64,000 nucleotides of DNA. It comes from Denitromonas sp. (lineage in GTDB: Bacteria; Pseudomonadota; Gammaproteobacteria; Burkholderiales; Rhodocyclaceae). Under the pieces are notes generated by a model. It ran no database searches, was not told the origin of the DNA, and was given only the letters and a program-made list of their open reading frames with translations. This document shows positions 24,729 through 35,316 of the stretch, piece after piece. Both the position numbers and the translations under genes were made by a program. Within the stretch, counting starts at the first letter, position 1. Every line of letters starts with the position of its first letter. The stretch lies in NCBI RefSeq assembly GCF_034676725.1, contig NZ_JAUCBR010000004.1, positions 4,430,001-4,494,000 of the forward strand, read 5' to 3'.

Positions 24729-27700
24729 CCTTCGGCCGCAGCAGCAGCCCCAGCCGTCCCGGCCGCCGCCCGAACCCGCGGGGCGATGAGCGTATAGACG
24801 ACCGGCACGACGAACAGCGTCAGCACGGTGCCAAAAGCGAGCCCGCCAACGATCACCCACCCGATCTGCTGCCGACTCTCGGCCCCGGCGCCGGTGGCCA
24901 GCGCCAGCGGAATGGCGCCGAGAATGGTGGCCCCGGTGGTCATGAGGATCGGCCGCAGCCGCAGCACGGCGGCGTCGGTGATGGCGGCGGCGAGCGTTTC
25001 GCCCCGCTCGCGCAACTGGTTGGCGAATTCGACGATGAGGATGCCGTGGCGGGTGATGAGGCCGATGAGCGTGACCAGGCCGATCTGGCTGTAGACGTTG
25101 AGCGTGCCGCCGGTCATCCACAACGCTGCGAGCGCGCCGGTCATGGTCAGGGGCACGGTGAGCATGATGGTGAAGGGGTCGCGGAAGCTTTCGAACTGAG
25201 CCGAGAGCACCAGGTAGATGAACACCACGGCGAGGACGAAGGTGAGCAGCAGGCCACCGGAGCTGATCTTGAATTCGCGGCTCTGGCCGTTGTAGTCGAT
25301 GGCGTAGTCGGCGGGTAGCACGCGGGCCGCGATGGCTTCGAGTTCGGTGAGCGCTTCGCCGAGGGCGAAGTCGTCGGCCAGGTTGGCGGTGATGGTGACG
25401 GCGCGGCGCTGGGCGAAGTGGTTGAGTTCGCGCGGGGCGACGGCTTCGTCGACGGTGATGAGGCTGGCGAGCGGGATCATTTCGCCGCTGCTGCCGCGCA
25501 CATAGAGGTCGCGAATGTCGTTGGGAATGCTGCGGTCGGCGGCGGCGAGCTGGATAATGACGTCGTATTGCTCGGCGTCGCGCTTGAAGCGGGTGACCTG
25601 CCGGCCGCCGAGCAGCGTCTCCAGCGTGCGGCCGATCTGCTCGACCGACACGCCGAGGTCGGCGGCCTTGTCGCGGTCGACCTGCACAGTGACTTCGGGC
25701 TTGGTGAGCTTGAGGTCGATGTCGGCGGCAATGAAGCGCGGATTCTTGGCCATCTCCTGCAGCATCTGGTCGGCCACGTCGGCCAGCTCGGTATAGCTGG
25801 CCGAGGTGACGATGACCAGGTTGATGGGCTGCGAGCGCGCGCTCTGGCCGAGCGAAGGCGGCGTGACCGGAAACGCGCGGATGCCGGGCACACTGAGGAA
25901 GCCGGGCAGCAGGCTGCGCGCGATTTGTGGTGACAGCGTGCTGCGATCGTCCCAATCCTTGAGGCCGGCAAAGGAGATGCCCTGCGATACGGTGGGGCTG
26001 CCGGAGACCACGAAGTAGCGCTCGACATCGGGCGCTTTGGCGTAGAGCGCTTCGAGCTGGCGGGTGTAGCGGTCCATGTAGTCAATGGTGGCGCCTTCGG
26101 GGCCGCTGAACACACCGATGATGAAGCCGCGGTCTTCGACCGGCGAGAGCTCGGATTTGAGCGTATCGAGCAGCCAGCCGGAGGCGCCGACCACCGCTGC
26201 GAACACCAGCAGCACCAGCCAGCGCGCCTTGAGCGTGACCGCCAGAAGGCGTCGATAGCCGTTCGTCATGCCCAGCAGCACAACTTCGATGGCGTTGTAG
26301 ACGCGGCCGTGACGGGTCTCGTGCTTGAGCAGCTTGGAGCACATCATCGGCGACAGGCTGAGTGCGACGAAGCCGGAGACGATCACCGCCCCGGCGAGCG
26401 TAAGCGCGAACTCGATGAACAGCTTGCCGGTGCGGCCGGTCATGAAGGCGACGGGCGCGTACACGGCGGCGAGGGTCAGCGTCATGGCCACCACGGCAAA
26501 GCCGATTTCCTTGGCGCCTTCAAGCGCGGCCTGGAAGCGCGTTTTGCCCATTTCGAGGTGGCGGTGGATGTTCTCGAGCACCACGATGGCGTCGTCCACC
26601 ACCAGCCCGACCGCCAGCACCAGCGCCAGCAAGGTGAGCGTGTTGATGGAGAAGCCCATCACCAGCATCAGCGAAAACGCGCCAATCAGCGACACCGGGA
26701 TGGTGACCAGCGGCACCAGCGTGGCGCGCCAGTTGCGCAGGAAGAAAAAGATGATCGCCAGCACCAGCAGCACGGCTTCGCCGATGGTGGTGAACACCGC
26801 TTTGATGGAGCGGTCGATAAACACCGTGTAGTCATTGGCGATGGTAACGGTCATTCCCTCGGGCAGGCCTTCGGAGATGCGCGGCAGTTCTTCGTGCAGG
26901 GCTTTGGACAAATCGAGCGGGTTGGCCGTGGCCTGTTTGATGAGGCCCAGCGCCACGGCCGGTTCGCCGTTGAAATGCGCCGAGGTGCGCTCAGAGGCCG
27001 CAGCCACTTCGACCCGCCCCACATCGCGCAGGCGCACCGGGTAGCCGTCGGCGCCGACCGGGGCGCGCACCACCACATTCTCGAACTGGCCGACCTCGTT
27101 CAAGTCGGTACGCGCGACCACGGCAAACTCGCGCGACTGGCTTTCGATCAGGCCGGCGGGCACTTCGACGTTCTGCGCGCGCAGCGCCGATTCAACATCC
27201 TGCACGGTGAGCCCATAAGCCGACAGCCGATCACGGTCGAGCCAGATACGCATCGAGTACTCGCGGGTGCCGAACACGCGCACATCGGCGGCGCCGGGCA
27301 GTGTCTGCAAGCGCGGCTTGACGATACGGCTAGCGACGTCGGTGACATCCAGCGGCGAATGACGGTCGGACGAAAAGGCGAGATAGATGATGGGGCTGGC
27401 GTCGGCCTCGACCTTGGAGATGACCGGGTCGTCCACATCGTCGGGCAGGCGGCGACGCACCCGCGAGACGCGGTCGCGTACATCGGCGGCGGCGCTGTCG
27501 GCGTCGCGTTCAAGGCGGAAGCGCACGGAGATCTGGCTAGATTCCTGACGGCTGATCGAGGTGAGCACATCGACGCCCTCGATGCCGGCCAGCGAATCTT
27601 CCAGCGGCTTGGTGACCTGCGACTCCATGATTGCCGGGCTGGCGCCGCTGTAGCGCGTGCTGACCGTCACCACCGGCTCGTCGATTTTGGGGTATTCGCG

Positions 27701-27802
27701 CACCGTCAGCCGGGTGAAGGACACCAGGCCGACGAGGATCAGCACCAGCGACAACACCGTGGCAAAAACCGGACGGCGAACGCAGATATCAGAGAGGATC
27801 AT
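24725..27802 (-). CDS. HAE1-type RND multidrug efflux permease
   Basis: 1025 residues, AcrB/MexB-like. Twelve membrane helices with two large periplasmic loops; TM4 carries the proton-relay pair in VGLVVDDAIVVLENIHRH. N-terminus MILSDICVRRPVFATVL is typical of the hydrophobe/amphiphile exporters rather than of metal exporters. It pumps drugs or other amphiphiles with the adaptor encoded just upstream (12-base gap) and a TolC-like channel that is not encoded here. The TAG stop lies in a REP-like word. Substrate range cannot be told. Confidence 0.9.
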   Translation of the reverse strand: MILSDICVRRPVFATVLSLVLILVGLVSFTRLTVREYPKIDEPVVTVSTRYSGASPAIMESQVTKPLEDSLAGIEGVDVLTSISRQESSQISVRFRLERDADSAAADVRDRVSRVRRRLPDDVDDPVISKVEADASPIIYLAFSSDRHSPLDVTDVASRIVKPRLQTLPGAADVRVFGTREYSMRIWLDRDRLSAYGLTVQDVESALRAQNVEVPAGLIESQSREFAVVARTDLNEVGQFENVVVRAPVGADGYPVRLRDVGRVEVAAASERTSAHFNGEPAVALGLIKQATANPLDLSKALHEELPRISEGLPEGMTVTIANDYTVFIDRSIKAVFTTIGEAVLLVLAIIFFFLRNWRATLVPLVTIPVSLIGAFSLMLVMGFSINTLTLLALVLAVGLVVDDAIVVLENIHRHLEMGKTRFQAALEGAKEIGFAVVAMTLTLAAVYAPVAFMTGRTGKLFIEFALTLAGAVIVSGFVALSLSPMMCSKLLKHETRHGRVYNAIEVVLLGMTNGYRRLLAVTLKARWLVLLVFAAVVGASGWLLDTLKSELSPVEDRGFIIGVFSGPEGATIDYMDRYTRQLEALYAKAPDVERYFVVSGSPTVSQGISFAGLKDWDDRSTLSPQIARSLLPGFLSVPGIRAFPVTPPSLGQSARSQPINLVIVTSASYTELADVADQMLQEMAKNPRFIAADIDLKLTKPEVTVQVDRDKAADLGVSVEQIGRTLETLLGGRQVTRFKRDAEQYDVIIQLAAADRSIPNDIRDLYVRGSSGEMIPLASLITVDEAVAPRELNHFAQRRAVTITANLADDFALGEALTELEAIAARVLPADYAIDYNGQSREFKISSGGLLLTFVLAVVFIYLVLSAQFESFRDPFTIMLTVPLTMTGALAALWMTGGTLNVYSQIGLVTLIGLITRHGILIVEFANQLRERGETLAAAITDAAVLRLRPILMTTGATILGAIPLALATGAGAESRQQIGWVIVGGLAFGTVLTLFVVPVVYTLIAPRVRAAAGTAGAAAAAEG

Positions 27803-27814
27803 CGCCGGGCGGCC

Positions 27815-28861
27815 TTAGCGGGCCGGAGCCACGGTACGCACCGCGGCGCCATCGCGCAGCTTGATCTGCCCCGCCGTCACAACCTCGGCGCCTTCGTCGA
27901 GGCCGTCGAGAATCTCGACCGAGGTGCCCTGCCGACGCCCCACCTGCACCGCCGTGCGCTGCGCCTTGCCGTCAACAATGCGGAACACGAACTGACCGCC
28001 AGCCGTGGGCACCAGCGCCTGCTCGGGCACCACCAGCGCCGAGCGCGCCTCGCCCAGGCTCAGCCGCACGCGGGCGAACATGCCCGGGCGCAGCTTGCCG
28101 GCGCGGTTGTCGAGCGTGGCCTGCAGGCGCACGGCGCGGCCTTCGGCGTCGATCAGCGGGTCGATGGCGCTCACCGTGGCGGCAAACGGCTCGCTGCCGA
28201 GCGCATCGGTGAGCACCGCCACCTTCTGCCCCACGGCGAGGCTGCCCACATGGCGCTCGGGCAGGCGGAAGTCCACCTTGAGGGTGTCGATGGCCTCCAG
28301 ATTGACCAGGTCGGCGCCCTCCTTGACGTAATCGCCAATGCTCACCTTGCGGATGCCGACAATGCCGTCAAAGGGCGCGCGCACACTCATGCGCGCCAGG
28401 CGCGCGGCGGCCACCTGGTCGGCCGCTTCGGCCACGCGCAGGCCGGCGCGCGCCTCGTCCAGCGCCCGCTGGCTGACGAATTTCTTGTTGAAGAGATCTT
28501 CAGTACGGCGAAAGTTGGCCTGCGCCAGCGACAAGCCGGCGCGCGCCTGCTGCAGCTCGGCCGCCTGCACCGAGGCGTCGAGGCCAATGAGCAGGTCGCC
28601 GCGCTTGACCGGCCGGCCCTCGACAAAACCGATCGTCGCGATCCGACCGGCCGTCTCGGGGCGCAGCATGACCGACTCGGACGAGCGCAGCGTGCCCACC
28701 GCACTCACGTCATCGACCAGGTTCAGGCGACCCACGGTGTGCGCTTCGACGGCCGTGGCCGGCGGCGCAGCCTTGCCGGCCTCGCCAGTCTGGGCCACCG
28801 TGGCGCCGGCAAGACACAGCAGCCACAGCGCGATCACAGCATTTTTGCTCGTCAAACGCAT
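27815..28861 (-). CDS. RND periplasmic adaptor subunit
   Basis: 348 residues from ATG 28861, where a signal peptide (cleavage near TVA-QT) begins; the frame continues upstream but into a proline-rich non-signal stretch. Domains: lipoyl/barrel-sandwich halves around residues 55-100 and 155-190 with an alpha-helical hairpin between, then beta-barrel and membrane-proximal parts. It links the inner-membrane pump to an outer-membrane channel. First gene of the two-gene pump operon; no regulator lies next to it. Close relatives lack the N-terminal lipid Cys, as here. Confidence 0.88.
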   Translation of the reverse strand: MRLTSKNAVIALWLLCLAGATVAQTGEAGKAAPPATAVEAHTVGRLNLVDDVSAVGTLRSSESVMLRPETAGRIATIGFVEGRPVKRGDLLIGLDASVQAAELQQARAGLSLAQANFRRTEDLFNKKFVSQRALDEARAGLRVAEAADQVAAARLARMSVRAPFDGIVGIRKVSIGDYVKEGADLVNLEAIDTLKVDFRLPERHVGSLAVGQKVAVLTDALGSEPFAATVSAIDPLIDAEGRAVRLQATLDNRAGKLRPGMFARVRLSLGEARSALVVPEQALVPTAGGQFVFRIVDGKAQRTAVQVGRRQGTSVEILDGLDEGAEVVTAGQIKLRDGAAVRTVAPAR

Positions 28862-28965
28862 CGTCTGTTCACCGTTTTGCACCCCGCCTTGCGGGCGATA
28901 TCTCTCCGACGGCAGCGCCGCAGCCGGCAGGGCCGGCAGAGCGCGATCCACCGCACTGCCCCGCC

Positions 28966-28994
28966 CAAACAAAACCCCGGGCCAGCCGGGGTTT
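28966..28994 (-). terminator. Terminator after purM
   Basis: AAACCCCGG (28972-28980) pairs with CCGGGGTTT (28986-28994) around a 5-base loop; on the minus strand the stem is followed by TTTTGTTT. It lies 24 bases after the purM stop and keeps purM transcription out of the efflux operon. Confidence 0.85.
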
Positions 28995-29017
28995 GTTGAA
29001 TGAACGCGAGCGGCCGC

Positions 29018-30052
<1,035 letters not shown>

Positions 30053-30096
30053 GGTGGTCTCTCTCCAGAATCGATGGCGCTGGCATGGCGGCGCGC

Positions 30097-30125
30097 TTGA
30101 GCCCGCCCACGCTTGCGACTACAGT
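30097..30125 (+). promoter_or_regulatory. Predicted sigma-70 promoter for permease-hda operon
   Basis: TTGAGC (30097-30102) and TACAGT (30120-30125) are separated by exactly 17 bases, about 60 bases before the permease ATG. Confidence 0.45.
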
Positions 30126-30185
30126 ACGGGCATTTCTCCCGGCGAACCCGCCGGGTCCCGCACCAAACCCCGCATTTTACATCGA

Positions 30186-31277
30186 ATGTACTCGCTTCGT
30201 GCCCGCCAAATGCAAACCGCCGCCTGGCTCGGTGTCGGTGTTGCCCTGCTCGTGCTGCTGTGGCTGCTGTCGCCGATCCTGGCGCCCTTTGCCATCGCCG
30301 CCGTGCTCGCCTACATCAGCGACCCGGCCGTCAACTGGCTGGTCGCCCGCCGCCTGCCGCGCGCCGCCGCGGTGCTGCTGGTGATCCTGCTGCAAGGCCT
30401 GCTGCTGTCCTTGCTGGTGCTGATCCTGGTGCCGATGGTGTATCGCGAGGCGGTCACCCTGGTCACCCACCTGCCCGACCTGGTCGACATGCTCAACCAG
30501 CGCGTGCTGCCGCTGCTCAAGGAGCAGTTCGACATCAGCGTGCAGCTCGATGCCGCCTCGGTGCGCCAGTGGGTGGCCGAGAACTGGAGCACCGCGCAGG
30601 ATGTGCTGCCCGGCCTGCTCAAGAAGGCCACCACGGGCGGCATGGCGGTGGTCGGCTTCTTCGCCACGGTGCTGCTGATCCCGATGGTGATGTTCTACCT
30701 GCTGCAGGAGTGGCCGCACATTGTCGAGGGGGTGCGCGCCATCATCCCGCGCCCGATGCTGGCGCGCAGCTCGCGCATCATGGGCGACATCGACGAGGTG
30801 ATGTCCGAATTCCTGCGCGGGCAGCTGTCGGTGATGCTGCTGCTGGCGGTGTTCTACAGCATCGGCCTGTGGCTGGCCGGGCTGCGCTTTGCGCTGCCGG
30901 TGGGCGTGATCACCGGGCTGCTGGTGTTCGTCCCCTTCGTCGGCTTCAGCACCGGCCTGGTGCTGGCGCTGCTCTCGGCGGTGCTGCAGAACGCCGGCTG
31001 GCCGCCGATCATTGGCGTGGCCATCGTCTACACCATCGGCCAACTGGTGGAGAGCTTCCTGCTCACGCCCTACCTGGTGGGCGAGCGCATCGGCCTGCAT
31101 CCGCTGGCCGTCATCTTTGCCTTGATGGCCTTCGGCGAGCTGTTCGGTTTTGTCGGCGTGCTGGTTGCCCTGCCGGCCAGTGCGGCCTTGCTGGTCGGCC
31201 TGCGCGAGCTGCGCACCGCCTACTTCGCCAGCCATGTGTATCTTGGCGACGACCCGCCCAAGGACGATGTGGCATGA
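30186..31277 (+). CDS. AI-2E family (PerM-like) transporter
   Basis: 363 residues. About eight membrane helices, the long helical insert between helices 3 and 4 and the conserved C-terminal block (GLHPLAVIFALMAFGELFGFVGVLVALP) define the AI-2E/PerM family. Members export autoinducer-2-like or other small solutes, or exchange Na+/H+; the substrate here is unknown. ATG 30186 chosen since it begins the first positively charged stretch before helix 1. Its stop overlaps hda by ATGA, so the two are coupled. Confidence 0.88.
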   Translation: MYSLRARQMQTAAWLGVGVALLVLLWLLSPILAPFAIAAVLAYISDPAVNWLVARRLPRAAAVLLVILLQGLLLSLLVLILVPMVYREAVTLVTHLPDLVDMLNQRVLPLLKEQFDISVQLDAASVRQWVAENWSTAQDVLPGLLKKATTGGMAVVGFFATVLLIPMVMFYLLQEWPHIVEGVRAIIPRPMLARSSRIMGDIDEVMSEFLRGQLSVMLLLAVFYSIGLWLAGLRFALPVGVITGLLVFVPFVGFSTGLVLALLSAVLQNAGWPPIIGVAIVYTIGQLVESFLLTPYLVGERIGLHPLAVIFALMAFGELFGFVGVLVALPASAALLVGLRELRTAYFASHVYLGDDPPKDDVA

Positions 31278-31933
31278 AGCAACTCGTGCTCGACATCCGC
31301 CTCGACGCCCCGCCAACGCTCGACAACTATTTTGCCGGCGACAATGCCCCGCTGGTGGCCGCCCTCGAAGCCACCGCGCAGGGCCACGGCATGGGCCACC
31401 TGTATCTGTGGGGCGCCGCCGCCACCGGGCGCAGCCACCTGCTGCGCGCCACCTGTGCCGCATCGGGCGGCGTCTACCTGCGCGCCGACGAGGTCGGCAC
31501 CACCCTGCCCGACACGCCCGGACTGCTGGCCGTCGACGATGTGCACCGGCTCGGCGACGACGCCGCCATTGCACTGTTCAATGCCTTCAACCGCGCCCGC
31601 GAACACCGCCAGACCCTGCTGCTCGCCGGCGACCAGCCGCCGCTGGCGCTGCAGCTGCGCGAAGACCTGCGCACCCGCATCGGCCAGTGCCTGGGCTTTG
31701 AAATCCAGCCGCTGACCGACGCCGCGCGCTCGGCGATTCTCAGCGCCCTGGCCACCCAGCGTGGCCTGCGCATCGACGGTGATGTCGTCACCTACCTGAT
31801 GCGCCATGGCCGGCGTGACATGCCCAGCCTGCTCACCACGCTCGACGCGCTCGACCGCGCCTCCTTCGAGCGCAAGCGCCCCATTACCCTGCCCTTGCTG
31901 CGCGAGATGCTGCAGTCGGGCCTCGACATCTGA
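31274..31933 (+). CDS. hda: DnaA regulatory inactivator Hda
   Basis: 219 residues, DnaA AAA+ domain homologue without the DNA-binding domain. The N-terminal clamp-binding motif QLVLDI near residue 3 is the site Hda uses to bind the beta sliding clamp. Walker A is altered (WGAAATGRSHLL), as is usual for Hda, and Walker B is VDDVHRL. Hda-clamp complexes stimulate ATP hydrolysis by DnaA to stop re-initiation. It is translationally coupled to the AI-2E permease and followed by a HAD gene 12 bases later. Confidence 0.9.
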   Translation: MKQLVLDIRLDAPPTLDNYFAGDNAPLVAALEATAQGHGMGHLYLWGAAATGRSHLLRATCAASGGVYLRADEVGTTLPDTPGLLAVDDVHRLGDDAAIALFNAFNRAREHRQTLLLAGDQPPLALQLREDLRTRIGQCLGFEIQPLTDAARSAILSALATQRGLRIDGDVVTYLMRHGRRDMPSLLTTLDALDRASFERKRPITLPLLREMLQSGLDI

Positions 31934-31945
31934 CACGGACACCCC

Positions 31946-32608
31946 ATGGATCTCGTTCTTTTCGACCTCGACAACACCTTGCTGGCCGGCGACTCTGACT
32001 TTGCGTGGGCTGAATTTCTCATCGGCAAGGGCGTGCTCGACCGCGAAGTCTATGAAACCAAGAACGTCACCTTTTACGAGCAGTACAAGGCCGGCACGCT
32101 CGACATCTTCGAATTTCTCGACTTCCAGCTCGCCCCGCTGGCCCGCCACGAGCGCGCCCAGCTCGACGCCTGGCATGCCGAATTCATGGACGTGGCGATT
32201 CGCCCGATGATCACCGACAAGGCCCGGGCGCTGGTCGACAAGCATCGTGCCGAGGGCGCGCTGATCGCCGTGGTCACCGCCACCAACAGCTTCGTCACCG
32301 GGCCGGTCGCGCGCGAGTTCGGCATCCCGCACCTGGTGGCCACCATCCCGGCGCAGGAAAACGGCACCTTCACCGGCAAGCCGCGCGGCATGCCCGCGTT
32401 CAAGGCGGGCAAGATCGAGCGCGTCGACGCCTGGCTCGAGTCGCTCGGCCTGCACATGGGCAGCTTCGACACCAGCTGGTTCTACAGCGACTCGCACAAC
32501 GACCTGCCGCTGCTCGCCCGCGTGCGCCAGCCGGTGGCGGTCGATCCGGACGACACCCTGCGCGAGCACGCCCGCCTGCATGGCTGGCCGGTCATCAGCC
32601 TGCGCTAA
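31946..32608 (+). CDS. HAD-IB family phosphatase
   Basis: 220 residues. Four HAD motifs: DLDNTL at residue 6 (nucleophile Asp), the Thr in VTATNSF, Lys in GKPRGMPAFKAGK and YSDSHNDLPLL. The helical cap between motifs I and II places it in subfamily IB with phosphoserine phosphatase and histidinol-phosphatase-like enzymes. Phosphoserine phosphatase is possible but not certain. It shares the operon with hda and precedes pcnB, a conserved order in this group. Confidence 0.85.
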   Translation: MDLVLFDLDNTLLAGDSDFAWAEFLIGKGVLDREVYETKNVTFYEQYKAGTLDIFEFLDFQLAPLARHERAQLDAWHAEFMDVAIRPMITDKARALVDKHRAEGALIAVVTATNSFVTGPVAREFGIPHLVATIPAQENGTFTGKPRGMPAFKAGKIERVDAWLESLGLHMGSFDTSWFYSDSHNDLPLLARVRQPVAVDPDDTLREHARLHGWPVISLR

Positions 32609-32679
32609 CGCGAGCATAGGCCGGCACCCCTCGCTGCGGTATCATCGCCCGCTTAACTTCCAAGACATCGACACCCATA

Positions 32680-34014
32680 ATGATTCGTAAATTGCTGCGC
32701 AAGGTCTTTCGCCGCGCTGCACCGGGCCCGACCGACGGCCCGGCCCTGATTCCCGCCCAGATCCATGGCATCCCCATCGAGCGCGTCTCGCCCGCCGCAC
32801 GCAAGGTATGCACCGTGCTGCAGGAGGCCGGTTTCAAGGCCTTCATCGTCGGCGGCGCGGTGCGCGACCTGCTGGCCAACCTGACGCCGAAAGATTTCGA
32901 CATCGCCACCAGCGCGACGCCGGAGGAAGTCCGCCGCCTGTTCCGCCGTTCGCGCATCATCGGCCGCCGCTTCAAGATCGTGCACGTGATGATCGGTGCG
33001 GAGATGATGGAGGTCTCGACCTTCCGCGCCGCGCAAGACGCCTCGGCCACCTCCACCGACGAACACGGCCGCATCCTCCACGACAACGTCTTCGGCTCGC
33101 AGGAAGAAGACGCCCTGCGCCGCGACTTCACCGTCAACGCGCTGTACTACGACCCGACCACCGAACAGATCCTCGACTACCACCACGGCGTGGCCGACCT
33201 GCAGCAGAAAACCCTGCGCATGATCGGCGACCCCAAGGTGCGCTACCGCGAAGACCCGGTGCGCATGCTGCGTGCGGTGCGCCTCGGCGCCAAACTGGGC
33301 CTGACCATCGACCCCGCCGCCAGCCGCCCCATCCGCGAGATGGCGTCCTTGATGGACAACGTGCCCGCTGCCCGCCTGTTCGACGAGATGCTCAAGCTGC
33401 TGCTCTCGGGCCATGCGGTCAAATGCCTCAAGCAACTGCGCGAAGAAGGCCTGCACCACGGCCTGCTGCCGCTGCTCGACGTGATTCTCGAGCAGCCCAT
33501 GGGCGAGCGCTTCGTGTGGGCCTCACTGGAGAACACCGACGAGCGCGTGCGCGAAGGCAAGCCGGTCTCGCCCGGTTTTCTGTTCGCCACCCTGCTCTGG
33601 CACGAAGTGCTGGCCAACTGGGAAGCGCGCAAGGCCAAGGGCGAGCATACCCACCCGGCGCTGTTCGAAGCCATGGACGAGGTGCTCAGCGTGCAGGGCG
33701 AGAAGCTCGCCATCACGCGGCGCATCGCCGGCGACATCAAGGACATCTGGGCGCTGCAGCCGCGCTTCGAGAAGCGCGCCGGCAAAGCCCCGTTCCGCCT
33801 GCTCGAGCAGCCACGCTACCGCGCCGGCTGGGACTTCCTGCGCCTGCGCGCGATCTCCGGCGAGATCGACATGGCCCAGGTCGACTGGTGGCACGAGTTT
33901 GCCCATGCCGGCGGCAATGCCCGCGAAGGCATGCTGACCGAGCCCGAACCCGGCACCACACGCAAGCGCCGTCGCCGGCGGCGCAAGCCGGCCGGCGGGG
34001 GCGCGGCCCAATGA
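32680..34014 (+). CDS. pcnB: Poly(A) polymerase PcnB
   Basis: 444 residues. The nucleotidyltransferase signature VGGAVRDLLANL and the metal-binding DFDIATSATPEEV identify a class II polymerase; the RRFKIVHV and EDPVRMLRAVR segments favour poly(A) polymerase over the CCA-adding enzyme, as does the Arg/Lys-rich C-terminal tail (RKRRRRRRKP). It adds 3' A tails that promote RNA decay. A basic N-terminal extension with RKLLRKVFRR is typical of beta- and gammaproteobacterial PcnB. The stop overlaps folK by ATGA. Confidence 0.92.
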   Translation: MIRKLLRKVFRRAAPGPTDGPALIPAQIHGIPIERVSPAARKVCTVLQEAGFKAFIVGGAVRDLLANLTPKDFDIATSATPEEVRRLFRRSRIIGRRFKIVHVMIGAEMMEVSTFRAAQDASATSTDEHGRILHDNVFGSQEEDALRRDFTVNALYYDPTTEQILDYHHGVADLQQKTLRMIGDPKVRYREDPVRMLRAVRLGAKLGLTIDPAASRPIREMASLMDNVPAARLFDEMLKLLLSGHAVKCLKQLREEGLHHGLLPLLDVILEQPMGERFVWASLENTDERVREGKPVSPGFLFATLLWHEVLANWEARKAKGEHTHPALFEAMDEVLSVQGEKLAITRRIAGDIKDIWALQPRFEKRAGKAPFRLLEQPRYRAGWDFLRLRAISGEIDMAQVDWWHEFAHAGGNAREGMLTEPEPGTTRKRRRRRRKPAGGGAAQ

Positions 34015-34520
34015 GCCCGGTACGCACGTCGCCGGTGGCCGCCTTCATCGGCCTCGGCGCCAACCTGGGCGACCCGGTGGCAGCCATCGCCGACGCCTGC
34101 CGGGCGCTGGGCGCGCTCCCCGACACCACGTTCATCGCCCGCTCCGGCAACTACCGCACCGCCCCCGTCGGCGTCAGCGGCCAGCCCGACTACATCAACG
34201 CCGTCGCCCGGATCGACACCCGCCTGTCGCCCATGGCGCTGCTCGTCGCCCTGCTCGACATCGAGGCCCGCAACGGCCGCACCCGCGACTTTGCGATGGC
34301 CCCGCGCACGCTCGACCTCGACCTGCTGCTCTATGGCGACCAGCAGATCGCGCTGCCGGGCCTGCAGGTGCCGCACCCGCGCATGCATGAACGCGCCTTC
34401 GTGCTCGCACCGCTGGCCGAACTGGCGCCGACGCTCGACATCCCCGGCATCGGATCGATCGACAGCCTGCTGCCCTCGGTGGCCGGCCAGACGATTGCAC
34501 CGCTGGAACCGGCGACCTAA
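34011..34520 (+). CDS. folK: HPPK, folate biosynthesis FolK
   Basis: 169 residues. Signatures: FIGLGANLGDP, the catalytic Mg-binding RTLDLDLLLYG and PHPRMHERAFVLAPL. It pyrophosphorylates 6-hydroxymethyl-7,8-dihydropterin. Coupled to pcnB by a 4-base overlap and followed by the deoxynucleoside kinase gene, so cofactor and nucleotide genes share one transcript here. Confidence 0.94.
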   Translation: MSPVRTSPVAAFIGLGANLGDPVAAIADACRALGALPDTTFIARSGNYRTAPVGVSGQPDYINAVARIDTRLSPMALLVALLDIEARNGRTRDFAMAPRTLDLDLLLYGDQQIALPGLQVPHPRMHERAFVLAPLAELAPTLDIPGIGSIDSLLPSVAGQTIAPLEPAT

Positions 34521-34577
34521 GATGACCTGGCCGGCGACCCCGGCCACCTTTCGACCCTTCCGCAGGCGCCACCAAGC

Positions 34578-35219
34578 ATGCTAGACAAAGCCAAATTCAT
34601 CGTGGTGGAAGGCCCCATCGGCGCGGGCAAGACCTCCCTCGCCCGCCGCCTGGCCCATCGGCTCGAAGCCGATCTGGTGCTGGAGCGGCCGGAGCTGAAC
34701 ACCTTCCTGCCGCGCTTCTACCAGGACTTGAGCCGCTGGGCGCTGCCCACCCAGCTCGCCTTCCTGTACCAGCGCGTCGACGCGCTCAAGCGCCTGGTGG
34801 CCGACGATGTCGCCGGTCGCCGCGTGGTGTCGGACTTCATCCTCGACAAGGATCCGCTGTTCGCCGAGCTGAACCTCGACCCGGAAGAATTCGCGCTGTA
34901 CCGCCGCACCTACGACCTGGTGGTGCCCGCCCCCACGCCCAAGCCGGACCTGGTGATCTACCTGCAGGCCAAGCCCGACACCCTGATCGAGCGCATCGGC
35001 CGGCGCGGCGTCGAAGCCGAGCGCCCCATCACCGCGCACTACCTGGAGCGTGTCGCCGAGCGCTACGCCAAGTTCTTCTACCAGTACGACGCCTCGCCGC
35101 TGTTCATCGTCGACGCCGAGGTGCTCAACCCGGTCGACCAGGCCGACGACTTCGAACTGCTGATCGACCGCCTGCGCGCCATGCGCAGCTATCGCGAGTT
35201 CTTCGGCTACGCAGCCTAG
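34578..35219 (+). CDS. Deoxynucleoside kinase family protein
   Basis: 213 residues. P-loop VEGPIGAGKTSLA, then ERPELNTFLPRFYQD with the Glu that binds the deoxyribose, a DRY-like SDFILDKDPLF and a lid with RIGRRGVEAERPI. It belongs to the deoxyadenosine/deoxyguanosine kinase fold, salvaging deoxynucleosides. Found between folK and panB in many betaproteobacteria, where no experimental role is known to me. The substrate base cannot be assigned. Confidence 0.87.
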   Translation: MLDKAKFIVVEGPIGAGKTSLARRLAHRLEADLVLERPELNTFLPRFYQDLSRWALPTQLAFLYQRVDALKRLVADDVAGRRVVSDFILDKDPLFAELNLDPEEFALYRRTYDLVVPAPTPKPDLVIYLQAKPDTLIERIGRRGVEAERPITAHYLERVAERYAKFFYQYDASPLFIVDAEVLNPVDQADDFELLIDRLRAMRSYREFFGYAA

Positions 35220-35248
35220 GGTCTGCCAGCACCCTGAACCGGTTACAT

Positions 35249-35288
35249 TTGTGCAAAACCGCTTGTGCAATGCAGCAGCTTGCGGTTT
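35249..35288 (+). promoter_or_regulatory. Repeat cluster upstream of panB
   Basis: Two direct copies of TTGTGCAA (35249-35256 and 35263-35270), together with a 7-bp dyad AAACCGC/GCGGTTT (35256-35262 and 35282-35288), lie just upstream of the panB ribosome site. This could be an operator or a small RNA structure; no known riboswitch was recognised. Confidence 0.3.
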
Positions 35289-35316
35289 ACTGCGCGCCGA
35301 GACAGAGAGAGACGCC

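Noticed and set aside
24423..25955. 510-codon minus-strand open frame spanning the right hairpin repeat and part of the RND gene
   Set aside because: Out of frame with the RND gene and reads through repeat DNA; its similarity to a frame at 22539-23141 (both contain VGRVSPRRA and RKLALRAQT) only reflects the shared repeat.
26309..28999. 896-codon plus-strand open frame opposite the RND pump genes
   Set aside because: Typical mirror frame of a GC-rich gene; composition is His/Arg/Gly biased and the opposite strand is a complete efflux operon.
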